A DNA stretch of 64,000 bases from Streptomyces seoulensis (GCF_004328625.1 NZ_CP032229.1:1426001-1490000); one strand, 5' to 3'; shown: positions 1-9,339, counted from the first letter of the stretch. Translations and numbers: made by a program. Notes: generated by a model from the letters alone, not told the origin.

Positions 1-1221
1 GAGCACGGTCCCGGCGGCCCGGCACAGCACCCTGGAGACCAGCGGGCCGAGGTCGGGCTTGACGAGGAAGACGGCGGTGAGCGGCAGCCAGTACCAGTGC
101 GGGTGGCTGCCGTACCAGCCGGTGTGGTGCAGGGCCTGGGCGATGCCGGCTCCGGCGCCGAAGCAGAGGGCGACGCGCAGCCCGTACTCGCGGCCCGCCG
201 TGCCGGTCATGGCCCGCAGCGCGCCGCGCATCCCGCCGCGCCGGCCGGGGGTGAGATGACGGCCGCTCCCGGCGCGGTCGAACGCCTCGGCGGCGCGCAG
301 CAGGGCGTCGTCGAGGGCGCGCAGGGCGGGCGCGGCGCGGGTGGGGGCGGGCAGCGGGCCCGCGGCGGTGTTGTCGCGGACGGCCGCGGCGAGCCTGCGC
401 GGGCCCGCCGAGGCCCGCGCGGAGAGCGGGTCGCCGGCCCAGGCGAGGGCGGTGGCGGCCTCGGCCAGGGGCAGCGCGGCCCGGTACCGGGCGTGCAGGC
501 GCCGTTCGGCGGCGGAGGTGGCGTGGCGGCGCAGGCGGGGTCCGGCGAGGGCGTCCTGCGCGTGGTCGAGCGCGGCGGTGAGCGCGGCCCGGCGGGCGGG
601 CGCGGTGTCGGTGCCGGCCGCGTCGAGCAGGGCGGCGACGGCGTCGTACACGTCGGCCACCGCCTGGCGTTCGCCGTCGAAGCGGAAGTCGCCCGCGAGC
701 GAGCCGGGGGTGGGCAGGGCGAGGCGGAGCAGGAGGAGCCAGAGCGCTCCGGCGAGGAAGGCGAGGGCGCCCTGCCAGGCGGGCGGACCGGCCGGGGTGC
801 CCGCGCCGACGGCGGCGGTGACGAGGAGCTGGGTGCCGGCCGCCGAGGCGACCGGGCCGACGGCGCTGATGGAGCCCGCCAGCAGGCCGAGCACGGTCAG
901 GGCGAGGGTGAGCGGTACGGCGGACAGGTGCTGTCCGCCGTAGGTGCCGGCGAGCAGGCCGAAGGCACCGGCCAGGGCCGGGGTGCCCAGCCGGTCGACT
1001 GAGGCGCGTCGGCTGCCCGGGCGGTCGTTGATCCCGGCGAGCATCGCGCCGATCGCGGCGAGGACGCCCTCGGCGGTCCGTCCGGCGAGCATCCCGGCGA
1101 CCAGCAGCGGCCCGGCGGCGAGGGCGCCCCGGACCACCGCGCTCCAGGGCACGGGGCCGCGCTGGGCGCGGAAGGCGTGGGCGAGCCAGGGCGGAAGTGA
1201 CCGGACGGCGGGGCGCGACAC
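1..1221 (-). CDS. FUSC-family membrane protein, C-terminus cut by window edge
   Basis: The minus strand is open from a GTG at 1219-1221 to the window start, giving about 407 residues without a stop. The N-terminal third is a run of hydrophobic Ala/Leu/Gly-rich segments (about residues 28-170), followed by a soluble Ala/Arg/Asp-rich helical stretch. A second hydrophobic block then begins near residue 345, with the aromatic patch HTGWYGSHPHWYWLPLTAVF. Two multi-span blocks around a soluble middle is the plan of the FUSC (fusaric acid resistance/YccS-like) family, often annotated as aromatic acid exporters. The substrate is unknown. The family call rests on topology and my reading of the translated sequence. 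Confidence 0.7.
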   Translation of the reverse strand, partial: MSRPAVRSLPPWLAHAFRAQRGPVPWSAVVRGALAAGPLLVAGMLAGRTAEGVLAAIGAMLAGINDRPGSRRASVDRLGTPALAGAFGLLAGTYGGQHLSAVPLTLALTVLGLLAGSISAVGPVASAAGTQLLVTAAVGAGTPAGPPAWQGALAFLAGALWLLLLRLALPTPGSLAGDFRFDGERQAVADVYDAVAALLDAAGTDTAPARRAALTAALDHAQDALAGPRLRRHATSAAERRLHARYRAALPLAEAATALAWAGDPLSARASAGPRRLAAAVRDNTAAGPLPAPTRAAPALRALDDALLRAAEAFDRAGSGRHLTPGRRGGMRGALRAMTGTAGREYGLRVALCFGAGAGIAQALHHTGWYGSHPHWYWLPLTAVFLVKPDLGPLVSRVLCRAAGTVL

Positions 1222-1277
1222 GGGGCTCCTGTTCGTACGAGGGTGGGGGCCTTCGGACGACGGTGGCCGAGTGGGGG

Positions 1278-2099
1278 TCACTCCAGGGTAGAGCGTGGCG
1301 CGGTGGTGGGTGCGACACCCGGGTTTCGGGGAGGTGAAAGGTGCCCCGGCGGCGTGAGCAGGATCTCCTCCGCCTCGGTCACCGCGCCGGCCAGGGTCCC
1401 GGGGGTGAGGGCGCCGGTCACCTCGTCGATCCGGCGCAGTCCGGCGCGCTCCAGCAGCCGCTTCTCGTTGGTGATCCACTCCCCGCGCTCGGCCAGCACC
1501 GCGTGCGCGGCCTGGGCGGCGGCGGTGGCCAGCGCCCCGGCGACCTCGGTGAGGCGGCCGCGGGGGGCGTGGTGGGCCTTGGCGTAGCCGAGGGTGGCAC
1601 GGGCGGTGCCCCGCCAGTGTTCGGGCGCGGTACGGCGCAACGCGTCCGGGTAGCCGGCGGGGCGGGGCAGCGTGCCGCGCAGCACCCGGTTGACGGCCAG
1701 CTCGGCGACGATCAGATACGTGGGAATCCCGGCGAGGTGGAACAGCAGGGGCTCGACCCGGAAGCGGCCCTGCTCCGCCTCGGCCAGCTCGTGCTCGACG
1801 CTGTCGAGATCCCGGTAGTGGACGTCGACCCGGCGGCCGTCGACGGTGAGCCAGGCTCCGCCGTTGAACACCCCGCCGCCCCAGCCGCCGACCTCGGAGA
1901 CCTCGCCCTCCCAGCCGAGGGCGCGCAGGTCGTCGGGGTCGAAGGCGCCCCGGTAGTACACGGCGAGGTCCCAGTCGCTGTCCTCGGTGTGGGTGCCCTG
2001 GGCCCGGGACCCGCCGAGCGCGACGGCCCGCACGGTGGGCAGTCCGGCGAGGCGGCCGGCGGTGGCGGAGAGGAAGTCGGTGTCGGAGAGGGTGGGCAC
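1278..2099 (-). CDS. Nucleotidyltransferase-domain protein
   Basis: 273 residues from a GTG start. Near residues 28-47 it carries GGSRAQGTHTEDSDWDLAVY, the GS...D.D signature of the polymerase-beta-like (minimal nucleotidyltransferase) superfamily; the two Asp residues bind metal. A further HYRDLD segment near residue 95 could supply the third carboxylate. The C-terminal half is helical, as in the aminoglycoside-nucleotidyltransferase-like or kanamycin-resistance-like relatives. The acceptor substrate cannot be told from sequence, so no resistance function should be assumed. It lies between the FUSC gene and a divergent RidA gene. Confidence 0.75.
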   Translation of the reverse strand: MPTLSDTDFLSATAGRLAGLPTVRAVALGGSRAQGTHTEDSDWDLAVYYRGAFDPDDLRALGWEGEVSEVGGWGGGVFNGGAWLTVDGRRVDVHYRDLDSVEHELAEAEQGRFRVEPLLFHLAGIPTYLIVAELAVNRVLRGTLPRPAGYPDALRRTAPEHWRGTARATLGYAKAHHAPRGRLTEVAGALATAAAQAAHAVLAERGEWITNEKRLLERAGLRRIDEVTGALTPGTLAGAVTEAEEILLTPPGHLSPPRNPGVAPTTAPRSTLE

Positions 2100-2192
2100 G
2101 GTGCTCGCTTTCTGGCGTCGTTATTCGGATGCGCGGGCGGCTTCGGGCGTCCCATGATGGGCGATCGTCCGCCGCGCTTCGAGGGAGCCGCC

Positions 2193-2597
2193 ATGATCCG
2201 CCGCGTCACCGTCCCCGGTCTCTTCCCGCCGCCCGCCTATTCGCACGCCTCCGTGGTGGAGGCGGGCACCCGGCTCGCCTTCCTCGCGGGCGCGGTCCCG
2301 CTGGACGAGCGGGGCGAGCTGGTCGGGCCGGGCGATCCGGTGGCCCAGGCCGGGCAGGTGATCGGCAACCTGCGCGAGCAGTTGCGGGCCGTGGGCAGCG
2401 GCCTGGAGCACGTGCTGGTGACCGAGGTGTACGTGGTGAGCGACCAGCCCTCGGTGCTGTCGTCGGTGTGGGAGGTGGTGGAGGCGTCCGGTCTGAGCAA
2501 GGGCCCGCACTCCTCCACCCTGCTCGGCGTCGCCTGCCTCGGCTACACCGGCCAGCTGGTGGAGATCACCGCCACGGCCGCGATCCCGGAGGCGTAG
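2193..2597 (+). CDS. RidA family protein (enamine/imine deaminase-like)
   Basis: 134 residues. The compact single domain and motifs such as AFLAGAVPLDERGELVGPGD near the N-terminus and the terminal GQLVEITATAAIP resemble the YjgF/YER057c/RidA fold, which hydrolyses reactive enamine/imine intermediates of PLP enzymes. The conserved Arg usually found near residue 100 is not obvious in this paralogue (the equivalent region reads SSTLLGVACLGYTG), so it may belong to a non-deaminating RidA subgroup. The start is the ATG at 2193, preceded by GAGGGAG. The next gene begins 3 bp after the stop, so the two are probably co-transcribed. Confidence 0.75.
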   Translation: MIRRVTVPGLFPPPAYSHASVVEAGTRLAFLAGAVPLDERGELVGPGDPVAQAGQVIGNLREQLRAVGSGLEHVLVTEVYVVSDQPSVLSSVWEVVEASGLSKGPHSSTLLGVACLGYTGQLVEITATAAIPEA

Positions 2598-2599
2598 CG

Positions 2600-3052
2600 G
2601 TGACGGTCCTGCTGCGCCGGGCCGTCCCGGCGGACGCCTCCGCCACGGCCGGCGTCTGGCTGCGCTCCTTCGCCGCCGCGCTGCCCACGGTCGTCCGCCC
2701 GCGCTCGGACGACGAGGTCCACGCCCATGTCCGGGACGTGGTGATCCCGCTGCGCGAGACCTGGGTGGCCGAGGCGGAGGACGGTGCGATCGTCGGCATG
2801 ATGGTGCTCGACGGGCGCCTGCTGTCCCAGCTCTACCTGGACCCCGCCCATCGCGGGCGGGGCCTCGGCGACCGGTTCGTGGCGCTGGCCAAGGAGCGCG
2901 TCCCGGGCGGGCTGACGCTGTGGACGTTCCAGGTGAACAAGCCCGCGCACCGCTTCTACGAGCGCCATGGCTTCGTGGCCGTCGAGCGCACCGACGGCCA
3001 CGACAACGAGGAGCGGGAGCCGGACGTGCGGTACGTCTGGCAGCCCCGTTAG
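2600..3052 (+). CDS. GNAT-family N-acetyltransferase
   Basis: 150 residues from a GTG that follows the RidA stop by 2 bp. The centre carries the acetyl-CoA loop LYLDPAHRGRGLGDRFVALA (the R-G-x-G-L/x-G motif A), and the segment NKPAHRFYERHGFVAVERT is the usual GNAT motif B (FYERHGF). The acceptor is unknown. The end of the gene shares 4 bp with the convergent uracil-DNA glycosylase gene: TAG on the plus strand and TAA on the minus strand overlap. Confidence 0.85.
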   Translation: MTVLLRRAVPADASATAGVWLRSFAAALPTVVRPRSDDEVHAHVRDVVIPLRETWVAEAEDGAIVGMMVLDGRLLSQLYLDPAHRGRGLGDRFVALAKERVPGGLTLWTFQVNKPAHRFYERHGFVAVERTDGHDNEEREPDVRYVWQPR

Positions 3053-3747
3053 CGCAGGCCGGCCATCTGCGCCGCCGTCCCCAGGGTCTCGCGGAGCATC
3101 TCCGGGGTGAGGCGGCCGGTGAAGGTGTTGCGCTGGCTGACGTGGAAGCAGCCGTAGAGGTCCAGGCCGCCTTCGAGCGGGACGTGGGCGCCGTGGCCGA
3201 AGGCGGGGCGGGGGCGGGGTACGGTCCAGCCCGCCTCGGTGAGCGCGGGCAGCGCCGCCTGCCAGCCGAAGGCGCCGAGCACGACGACGGCCCGGAGCGT
3301 CGGCCGGAGCAGCTTCAGCTCCTGCACCAGCCAGGGCCGGCAGGTGTCGCGCTCGCCGTGCGTCGGCTTGTTCGCCGGCGGGGCGCAGTGCACGGGGGCG
3401 GTGACACGGACGCCGTACAGTTCCAGCCCGTCGTCGAGGGCGGCCGAGGTGGGCTGGGAGGCGAGGCCCAGGTCGTGGAGGGCCTGGTAGAGCACGTCTC
3501 CGGAGCGGTCGCCGGTGAACATGCGGCCGGTGCGGTTGCCGCCGTGCGCGGCGGGGGCCAGCCCGATGATCGCCAGCCGGGCGTCGGCAGGGCCGAAGCC
3601 GGGCACCGGGCGCCCCCAGTACGTCCAGTCCGCGAACGCGGCCCGCTTGGTACGGGCCACCTCCTCGCGCCACTCCACCAGGCGCGGGCAGGCACGGCAC
3701 TCGCTCACGCGCCGGTCCAGCCGGGCGAGGCCACCGCTGTCGTCCAT
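3049..3747 (-). CDS. Family 5 (UdgB-type) uracil-DNA glycosylase
   Basis: About 232 residues. It carries the family 5 features: a long motif 1 GLAPAAHGGNRTGRMFTGD with no catalytic Asp/Asn in the usual place, and motif 2 HVSQRNTFTGRLTP near the C-terminus. Four Cys fit an Fe-S cluster: CRACPR near the N-terminus and Cys in CAPPANKPTHGERDTCRPW. Such enzymes remove uracil and deaminated purines from DNA. The ATG at 3747 is used here; a GTG 9 bp upstream is also possible, and neither has a well-placed ribosome binding site. Confidence 0.85.
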   Translation of the reverse strand: MDDSGGLARLDRRVSECRACPRLVEWREEVARTKRAAFADWTYWGRPVPGFGPADARLAIIGLAPAAHGGNRTGRMFTGDRSGDVLYQALHDLGLASQPTSAALDDGLELYGVRVTAPVHCAPPANKPTHGERDTCRPWLVQELKLLRPTLRAVVVLGAFGWQAALPALTEAGWTVPRPRPAFGHGAHVPLEGGLDLYGCFHVSQRNTFTGRLTPEMLRETLGTAAQMAGLR

Positions 3748-3771
3748 GCCCCTCACGGTAGACCCGGCCGG

Positions 3772-5286
3772 TCAGGTGAAGGCCGCGCCCAGCGCGACGA
3801 ACCCGCAGATCAGCGCGAACAGCACGGCCAGCAGCGGCCAGGCGAACCGCAGGTACTTGTCGTAGCCCACCTTGGCCAGCGCGACCCCGCCCATCACGAC
3901 GGCGGTGGTCGGCACCCACAGGTTCATCCAGCCGCTGGACGCCTGCCAGGCGGTGACGACGACCGCGCGGGACACCCCGGCGAAGTCCGCCAGCGGGGCG
4001 AGGATCGGCATGGCGAGCGTGGCATGGCCGGAGGTGGAGGGGATCAGGAAGGCCAGCGGCAGGTTCACCCCGAACACGATGACCCCGAAGACACCGGACG
4101 AGGTCCCCCGCACCACCCCCTCGATGGAGTGCAGCACGGTGTCGGTGATCTTCGAGTTGTTCATGATCACGGTGACCCCGCGGGCCAGCACGATCACCAG
4201 CGCGGGCGAGATGAAGTCGGCCGCGCCCTGCACGATCGTGGCGCTGAGCCGCTGCTCCCCCATCCGCGCCACCAGCCCGACCAGCACGGCCGCGCAGATG
4301 AACAGCGCGGCGAGCTGCGGGAACGACCAGTCCAGCTCGAACCCGTACGGGGTGGCGTCGGCGTCGCCGGTGAGGGCGCTGGACCACGGCACCACGGAGA
4401 AGATCATGAACGCGAAGACCAGGACCATCGTGGTCAGCACCGCCCGGTGCAGCCCGGTCAGCTCCGGTTCCGCGTCCGGCGCCTCGGTGGCGTGCTCGCG
4501 GTCGCCTGGCAGGAAGCCGGTGAGGGAGCGGGCCGGGTCCCGCCGTACCCGCCGGGCGTACCGGATGACGTAGGCGACCGTCACCGCCGTCAGCACCGCC
4601 CACATCACGAAGCGCAGCGCGATGCCGTCGCCGAGGGAGATGTCGGCGGCCGAGGAGGCCACCCCGGTGGCGAAGGGGTTCACCGTCGAGCAGAGCACGC
4701 CGATGCCCGCGCCCAGGATGATCGTGCCGACGGCCACCATGCGGTCGTAGCCGAGGGCCAGCATCAGCGGCACGATCAGGCCGTAGAAGCCGAGGGTCTC
4801 CTCGGCGAAGCCCTCCACGGTGCCGAGCACCGAGAACACCACCATGATCCCGGCGATCAGCAGCGCCCCCCGCTCCCGCAGCCGGTGGGCGAGCCGCGCG
4901 ATGCCCCGGTCCAGCGCGCCGGTGGCGAACACCACGGTGATGAAGGCGCCGATGGCCAGCACGAACAGGAACACCCCCGCCGCGCCGTACAGCTCCCCCG
5001 TCAGGTCCGGCCCCACCAGCCCGGTCTTCGCGTCCCTCAGGCCGTACAGCCCGTTGACCGGGGAGAGGAACAGGTCGTCGAGCCGGTCGACGAAGGACTC
5101 CCCGGCGGAGACCCGGTGGTAGGTCCCCTGCACGGGGGCGCCGGCCGCGTTGCGGGCGTACTGGCCCGGCGGGATGAGGAAGGCGAGCAGCCAGACGGCG
5201 ATCGTGACCACGACGAGCACGGTGAGCGCGCTGGGGAAGGTGAACGCCCGCCGGCGCGGTGGCGGTTCCCCGGCCTCCGTCTCCAT
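3772..5286 (-). CDS. YfcC-family (DcuC/ArcD-like) carboxylate/amino-acid permease
   Basis: 504 residues with about 12 hydrophobic spans. The first is TFPSALTVLVVVTIAVWLLAF, followed by the loop PPGQYARN, which is typical of YfcC proteins (PxGxY after TM1). Later segments such as GFAEETLGFYGLIVPLMLALGYD and FLIPSTSGHATLAMPILAPL match the conserved inner-loop motifs of this family. It is predicted to import or exchange a C4-dicarboxylate or peptide/amino-acid substrate; the actual substrate is unknown. The ATG at 5286 follows a GGAGGGGAC Shine-Dalgarno, which excludes the longer open frame. Confidence 0.85.
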   Translation of the reverse strand: METEAGEPPPRRRAFTFPSALTVLVVVTIAVWLLAFLIPPGQYARNAAGAPVQGTYHRVSAGESFVDRLDDLFLSPVNGLYGLRDAKTGLVGPDLTGELYGAAGVFLFVLAIGAFITVVFATGALDRGIARLAHRLRERGALLIAGIMVVFSVLGTVEGFAEETLGFYGLIVPLMLALGYDRMVAVGTIILGAGIGVLCSTVNPFATGVASSAADISLGDGIALRFVMWAVLTAVTVAYVIRYARRVRRDPARSLTGFLPGDREHATEAPDAEPELTGLHRAVLTTMVLVFAFMIFSVVPWSSALTGDADATPYGFELDWSFPQLAALFICAAVLVGLVARMGEQRLSATIVQGAADFISPALVIVLARGVTVIMNNSKITDTVLHSIEGVVRGTSSGVFGVIVFGVNLPLAFLIPSTSGHATLAMPILAPLADFAGVSRAVVVTAWQASSGWMNLWVPTTAVVMGGVALAKVGYDKYLRFAWPLLAVLFALICGFVALGAAFT

Positions 5287-5420
5287 GTCCCCTCCTCGCT
5301 CCCGGCGCGACCTCGGCAACAGCCTCCGGGGTGCGCGGGCGGGCCGCATCCGGGGTGGGGCGTGGGAGTGGTGGGAAACGCCGTACCGGCCCGGCGCGGC
5401 GGAGCGTTAGGGTCGGCAGC

Positions 5421-5978
5421 ATGGCACTCGCTTCACAGGACCCGGCCGCCGACGGCACCCAGGAGGCCGCCGCCCCCGAGGCACCGGCGGCGGACCCCGG
5501 TACCGCCGCCGCGGTGGCCGCCGCCGAGGCCGCGGGGCTCGCCGCCGGGGAGACGGTCCGGATCGACAGCTGGGTCTGGGCGGTGCGCCTGGTCAAGACG
5601 CGGTCGCTGGGCGCCACCGCGTGCCGGGGCGGCCATGTCCATGTGAACGGGGAGCGGGTGAAGCCCGCGTACTCCGTGCGGGTGGGCGACGAGGTGCGGC
5701 TGCGGCACGAGGGCCGGGAGCGCGTGGTGATCGTGAAGCGGCTGATCCGCAAGCGGGTCGGCGCCCCGGTGGCCGCGCAGTGCTACATCGACAACTCCCC
5801 TCCTCCGCCGCCCCGCGAGGCGGTCGCCCCCGTCGGCATCCGGGACCGGGGCGCCGGCCGCCCCACCAAGCGGGACCGCCGCGAGCTGGAACGGCTGCGC
5901 GGCCTGGGCACGCCGGACGCCCCCGGTGCCCCCGTCGTCGCCCCGGACCCCCACGGCAGGCGCCGGCCGGGCCACTGA
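5421..5978 (+). CDS. S4-domain RNA-binding protein (HslR/Hsp15-like)
   Basis: 185 residues. An Ala/Pro/Asp-rich N-terminus (about 45 residues) precedes a single S4 domain (about residues 50-110): RIDSWVWAVRLVKTRSLGAT, then GHVHVNGERVKPAYSVRVGD. The basic R-L-x-K-T-R helix and the VxVNGxRVKP loop are the RNA-contacting parts. The C-terminus is basic and Pro-rich. Single-S4 proteins of this size resemble Hsp15, which acts on stalled 50S subunits; the target here is inferred. The start is the first ATG after GGTCGGCAGC. Confidence 0.85.
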   Translation: MALASQDPAADGTQEAAAPEAPAADPGTAAAVAAAEAAGLAAGETVRIDSWVWAVRLVKTRSLGATACRGGHVHVNGERVKPAYSVRVGDEVRLRHEGRERVVIVKRLIRKRVGAPVAAQCYIDNSPPPPPREAVAPVGIRDRGAGRPTKRDRRELERLRGLGTPDAPGAPVVAPDPHGRRRPGH

Positions 5979-5994
5979 GCCACGGGCGACCGCC

Positions 5995-6705
5995 TCAGCC
6001 CTCAGCCCCTCGGCCCGCCGGCACCGCCCGCACCCATATCCCGTCGTCGGTCAGCTCGGCGTCCACTCTCAGCCCGGCCTCCCCGAGCGCGGCCTCGAAC
6101 TGCTCCTTCGTCAGGGCCCTGCTGCGGAAGGTCTGGGTCCAGGCGGCGTCCGGGAAGGTGTACTCGGCCCGCACCGAGTCGACCCCGTCCCCGACCGGTT
6201 CCACCGAGGCGATCCGGACGGTGAAGCCCCGGGGGTCGACGCGCTCCCTCGGCACGTTCTCGTGGTAGTCGGCGCCCTCCCGCTGGATGAGCACGCAGCC
6301 GTCCGGCGCCACATGGCGGGCGCAGGTGTCCAGCAGGGCGTGGCGCAGCGCCGGGTCGGCGGTGTGCACCAGGAACGAGCCGAGCAGGACCACGTCGAAC
6401 CGCTCGCCCAGGTCCAGGTCCTCGATCGGCGTGCGTATGGTGCGCTCCGCCCCGCGCACCCGCTCCAGCATCTCGGCGGACTCGTCCACCGCCGTCACCC
6501 GGAACCCGCGCTCCAGCAGCGGATGGGTGACCCGGCCCGCGCCGCTGCCCAGCTCCAGGATGTGCGCCCCGGCGGGCACGGCGGCGGCGATGACGTCCGG
6601 TTCGTCGCCCGGTGGGAAGCGGGCGTACAGCTCCACCGCGCAGCCGTCCGGGGTGATCGCTCCGGGGCCGGTGCCCTGATGTCCTTCACGCATCTCGACT
6701 GTCAT
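5995..6705 (-). CDS. Class I SAM-dependent methyltransferase
   Basis: 236 residues. Motif I ILELGSGAGRVTHPLLERGF (about residues 51-70) and the acidic end of beta-2, TAVDESAEML, are typical of Rossmann-fold methyltransferases; the post-motif DVVLLGSFLVHT matches motif IV. The acceptor is not identifiable. It is convergent with the S4 gene. The start could also be the Met at codon 5. Confidence 0.85.
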   Translation of the reverse strand: MTVEMREGHQGTGPGAITPDGCAVELYARFPPGDEPDVIAAAVPAGAHILELGSGAGRVTHPLLERGFRVTAVDESAEMLERVRGAERTIRTPIEDLDLGERFDVVLLGSFLVHTADPALRHALLDTCARHVAPDGCVLIQREGADYHENVPRERVDPRGFTVRIASVEPVGDGVDSVRAEYTFPDAAWTQTFRSRALTKEQFEAALGEAGLRVDAELTDDGIWVRAVPAGRGAEG

Positions 6706-6821
6706 GCCGGAAGAACGGACGATCTTCGTTCACCCGTTCCCGTCCCGCCCCGAACCACTCGTTCGAGTCAATTCACACCGCTCCGGGAACCGGAGTACGT
6801 TGCCAGAGAGGTGGTGATCGG

Positions 6822-7148
6822 ATGCGTACCGGCAGTGAACCGGCGACCGCGCGCAGTGCGCTGCGGGCGCGGCTGTGGCTGAGCGTGTGGGGGTTCGCCT
6901 GGACCGTCTTCGGCTCCGTGGCCTTCGCCCTGACCGGACGCACCGGCTGGGCGGTCGCGTGCGCCGTGCTGTGGCTGGTGGTCACGGTCGACCTGGCCGT
7001 GGTCGTCCGCCATCTGCGCCAGGGCCCGCACTACCAGCCGGGCCGCGACGTACCCCCGTACGAGCCGGTGCACGACGAGACGGCGGTACGGCCGAGGCGG
7101 CGGCGGGGGTTCCCCCGCCTGCCCGCGCCCCGGCACCACCACCCCTGA
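6822..7148 (+). CDS. Small two-TM protein, DUF6343-like
   Basis: 108 residues. The N-terminus MRTGSEPATARSALRARLWL is followed by two hydrophobic segments (about residues 20-40 and 44-66), and the C-terminus is basic with a PPYEPVHDE linker. I recognise this as the small actinobacterial membrane protein type called DUF6343; no function is known. A strong GAGAGGTGG ribosome binding site precedes the ATG. It is convergent with the TPR gene, with stops 10 bp apart. Confidence 0.75.
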   Translation: MRTGSEPATARSALRARLWLSVWGFAWTVFGSVAFALTGRTGWAVACAVLWLVVTVDLAVVVRHLRQGPHYQPGRDVPPYEPVHDETAVRPRRRRGFPRLPAPRHHHP

Positions 7149-7158
7149 GCGACCGGGC

Positions 7159-7539
7159 TCAGGAGTCGAAGCGGGCCGCTCGCAGATAGTCCGGGTTGGG
7201 GTCCAGCGCGGCGGCCAGCCGGAAGTGGCGGCGGGCCTGACCGGCCCTGCCCTGGCGCTCGTAGGTGCGGCCCAGCGCGAAGTGGGCGAAGGCGTTGTCC
7301 GGCTCGCGCTCCAGCACCACCGTGAACTCCAGCTCGGCGGGCCGCAGTTGCGCGGCGGCGAAGAAGGCGCGCGCCCGCAGCAGCCGGGCGGCGGTGTTCT
7401 CGGGATGCGCGGCGATCACTTCGTCGAGCAGTTTCACCGCGCCCCTGGGGTCCCGCGCGTCGAGCAGATGCTCGGCGGCGCGGAAGTCGATGACATCCGT
7501 CTCCGGCGTACGTCCGGCGGAACCATTGATCTCGGGCAC
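7159..7539 (-). CDS. Small tetratricopeptide-repeat protein
   Basis: 126 residues from GTG with GGAAGGA upstream. It shows about three TPR helix pairs, with typical alternating Ala/Leu/Tyr/Phe positions: FRAAEHLLDARDPRGAVKLL, LLRARAFFAAAQLRPAELEF and AFAHFALGRTYERQGRAGQA. There is no signal peptide or catalytic motif, so a cytoplasmic adaptor role is likely. It sits 50 bp downstream of coaE on the same strand and may be co-transcribed with it. Confidence 0.8.
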   Translation of the reverse strand: MPEINGSAGRTPETDVIDFRAAEHLLDARDPRGAVKLLDEVIAAHPENTAARLLRARAFFAAAQLRPAELEFTVVLEREPDNAFAHFALGRTYERQGRAGQARRHFRLAAALDPNPDYLRAARFDS

Positions 7540-7589
7540 GGCGAAGTCCTTCCCTCACTCCGCCGTTCCAACGCCTCAAGGCGGAGGGG

Positions 7590-8207
7590 CTATTCCGCGC
7601 CACCGCTCCGCTCGGCCGCGCGCCGGGTCAGTTCGGCCCAGACCTCGTCGACCCGCTTCTCCAGCGCGTCCAGCGGCACGTCGTTGTCGATCACGATGTC
7701 GGCGATCTCCCGGCGCTGCTCACGGCTCGCCTGGGCGGCCATGCGGGCGCGGGCGTCCTCCTCGGTCGTCCCGCGCAGCCGGACCAGCCGGTCGAGCTGG
7801 GTCCCGGGGCTCACGTCCACGACGACGACGAGGTCGTACAGCGGCGCCAGCCCGTTCTCGGTGAGCAGCGGTACGTCGTGCAGGACGACGGCGTCGGCGC
7901 TCGCGGCGCTCTCCAGCTCGCGGGACCGCTCGCCCACCAGGGGGTGCACGATCGCGTTGAGGACGGCCAGCTTCTCCGGGTCGGCGAAGACGATGGACCC
8001 GAGCCGGGGCCGGTCCAGCGAGCCGTCCTCGGCGAGGATCTCCGGCCCGAACGCCTCCACCACGGCCGCGAGACCCGGTGTCCCCGGCGCCACGACCTCC
8101 CGCGCGATCCGGTCCGCGTCGATCAGCACGGCCCCGTGCTCCACGAGCAGCCGCGACACCTCGCTCTTGCCGGCCCCGATGCCGCCGGTCAGCCCCACTT
8201 TCAACAT
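7590..8207 (-). CDS. coaE: Dephospho-CoA kinase
   Basis: 205 residues, the usual length for CoaE. It phosphorylates the 3'-OH of dephospho-CoA in the last step of coenzyme A synthesis. The P-loop [15 protein letters not shown] lies at residues 6-20; [12 protein letters not shown] carries the substrate-binding DAD motif, and [20 protein letters not shown] is the lid region. It is the second gene downstream of rpsA on the same strand, a common Streptomyces arrangement. Confidence 0.97.
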   Translation of the reverse strand: MLKVGLTGGIGAGKSEVSRLLVEHGAVLIDADRIAREVVAPGTPGLAAVVEAFGPEILAEDGSLDRPRLGSIVFADPEKLAVLNAIVHPLVGERSRELESAASADAVVLHDVPLLTENGLAPLYDLVVVVDVSPGTQLDRLVRLRGTTEEDARARMAAQASREQRREIADIVIDNDVPLDALEKRVDEVWAELTRRAAERSGGAE

Positions 8208-8239
8208 GCCGGGCAGCCTAGACCCTCGCGCCGGAGGGC

Positions 8240-9178
8240 TTACGCCTCGCCCTCCCGCTCCGCGAGGAACCGCTCGAACTCGAGGCCGATCTCGTCGGCG
8301 GACGGGATGTCGACGGGCTCGGCGAGCATGTTGCCGCGGGTCTCGGCGCCGGCGGCCGCGTCGTACTGGTGCTCAAGGCCCTGGATGAGCGAGGTCAGTT
8401 CCTCGTCGCCCTCGCGGATCTGGCGGTCGATCTCGGTCTGGGTGCGGTGCGCCTCGGTGCGCAGACCGTGGGCGACACCGGGCAGCACGAGACCGGTGGC
8501 GGCGGTGATCGCCTCCAGCACGGTCAGCGCGGCGTCCGGGTAGGCGGAGCGGGCGAGGTAGTGCGGGACGTGCGCGGCGACCCCGAGAACGTCGTGGCCG
8601 GCCTCGCTGAGCCGGTACTCCAGCAGCGCGGCCGCGCTGCCCGGCACCTGGGCCTCCTCGAAGGGGCTGCGGTGTCCGGGGACGAGGTCGGTGCGGTTGC
8701 CGTGCGGGGTGAGGCCCACGGGACGGGTGTGCGGTACGCCCATCGGGATGCCGTGGAAGTTGACGGACAGCCGGACGCCGAGGCGCTCCACGATCTGCTG
8801 GACGGCGAGTGCGAACCGCTCCCACTCCACGTCGGGTTCGGGCCCGGACAGCACCAGGAACGGCGCCCCGGTGGCATCCTGCACGAGGCGGACCTCGATG
8901 GCCGGCACCTCGTAGCCGGTCCAGCTGTCGCGCTGGAAGGTCAGCAGCGGACGGCGGGCCCGGTAGTCCACCAGCCGGTCGTGGTCGAACCGGGCCACGA
9001 CCTGGTGCGGCAGCGTGTCGAGGACCCGCTCCACGATCTGGTCGCCCGTCTCCCCCGCGTCGATGTACCCGTCGAAGTGGTAGAGCATGACCAGCCCGGC
9101 CGACTCCTGAGCCAACGCCACGTCCACCACGGCGAGCCCCTTCGGCTCCCAAGCGAACAAACCCTGCGGATCAACCAC
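8240..9178 (-). CDS. PAC2-family protein
   Basis: 312 residues from a GTG with GGAGGGG about 10 bp upstream. The fold reads as PAC2 (proteasome assembly chaperone 2-like): [20 protein letters not shown] early, [13 protein letters not shown] in the middle and [20 protein letters not shown] later. Actinobacterial PAC2 proteins have no settled function. The C-terminus is acidic and charged. The stop is 32 bp from coaE, so it probably belongs to the same transcript. Confidence 0.85.
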   Translation of the reverse strand: MVDPQGLFAWEPKGLAVVDVALAQESAGLVMLYHFDGYIDAGETGDQIVERVLDTLPHQVVARFDHDRLVDYRARRPLLTFQRDSWTGYEVPAIEVRLVQDATGAPFLVLSGPEPDVEWERFALAVQQIVERLGVRLSVNFHGIPMGVPHTRPVGLTPHGNRTDLVPGHRSPFEEAQVPGSAAALLEYRLSEAGHDVLGVAAHVPHYLARSAYPDAALTVLEAITAATGLVLPGVAHGLRTEAHRTQTEIDRQIREGDEELTSLIQGLEHQYDAAAGAETRGNMLAEPVDIPSADEIGLEFERFLAEREGEA

Positions 9179-9267
9179 GATGACCGCCCCTCCTAGTGTC
9201 CAAATGAGCCAACACCAGGAACCACCGGACCATTCCCAAGATCATCAAACAGGGTTCAGCTGCAACT

Positions 9268-9310
9268 CCCCCAAGGGGCGCGGGGAACTGCGCGAACACC
9301 CCCCCACAAC
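9268..9310. repeat. Intergenic element of the GGGGCGCGGGGAACTGCGCGA type
   Basis: The 230-bp gap between PAC2 and rpsA contains CCCCCAAGGGGCGCGGGGAA followed by CTGCGCGA and a C-rich tail. From general knowledge this sequence occurs many times between genes in Streptomyces genomes; its function is unknown. Its own inverted repeat (CCCC..GGGG) is short. Only one copy is in this window, so repetitiveness cannot be shown here. Confidence 0.5.
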
Positions 9311-9339
9311 CCGCACCTGACAACGCACCAGAAAACGCC

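Noticed and set aside
1278..2099. Aminoglycoside resistance gene
   Set aside because: Only the general nucleotidyltransferase motif is present; nothing indicates an aminoglycoside acceptor.
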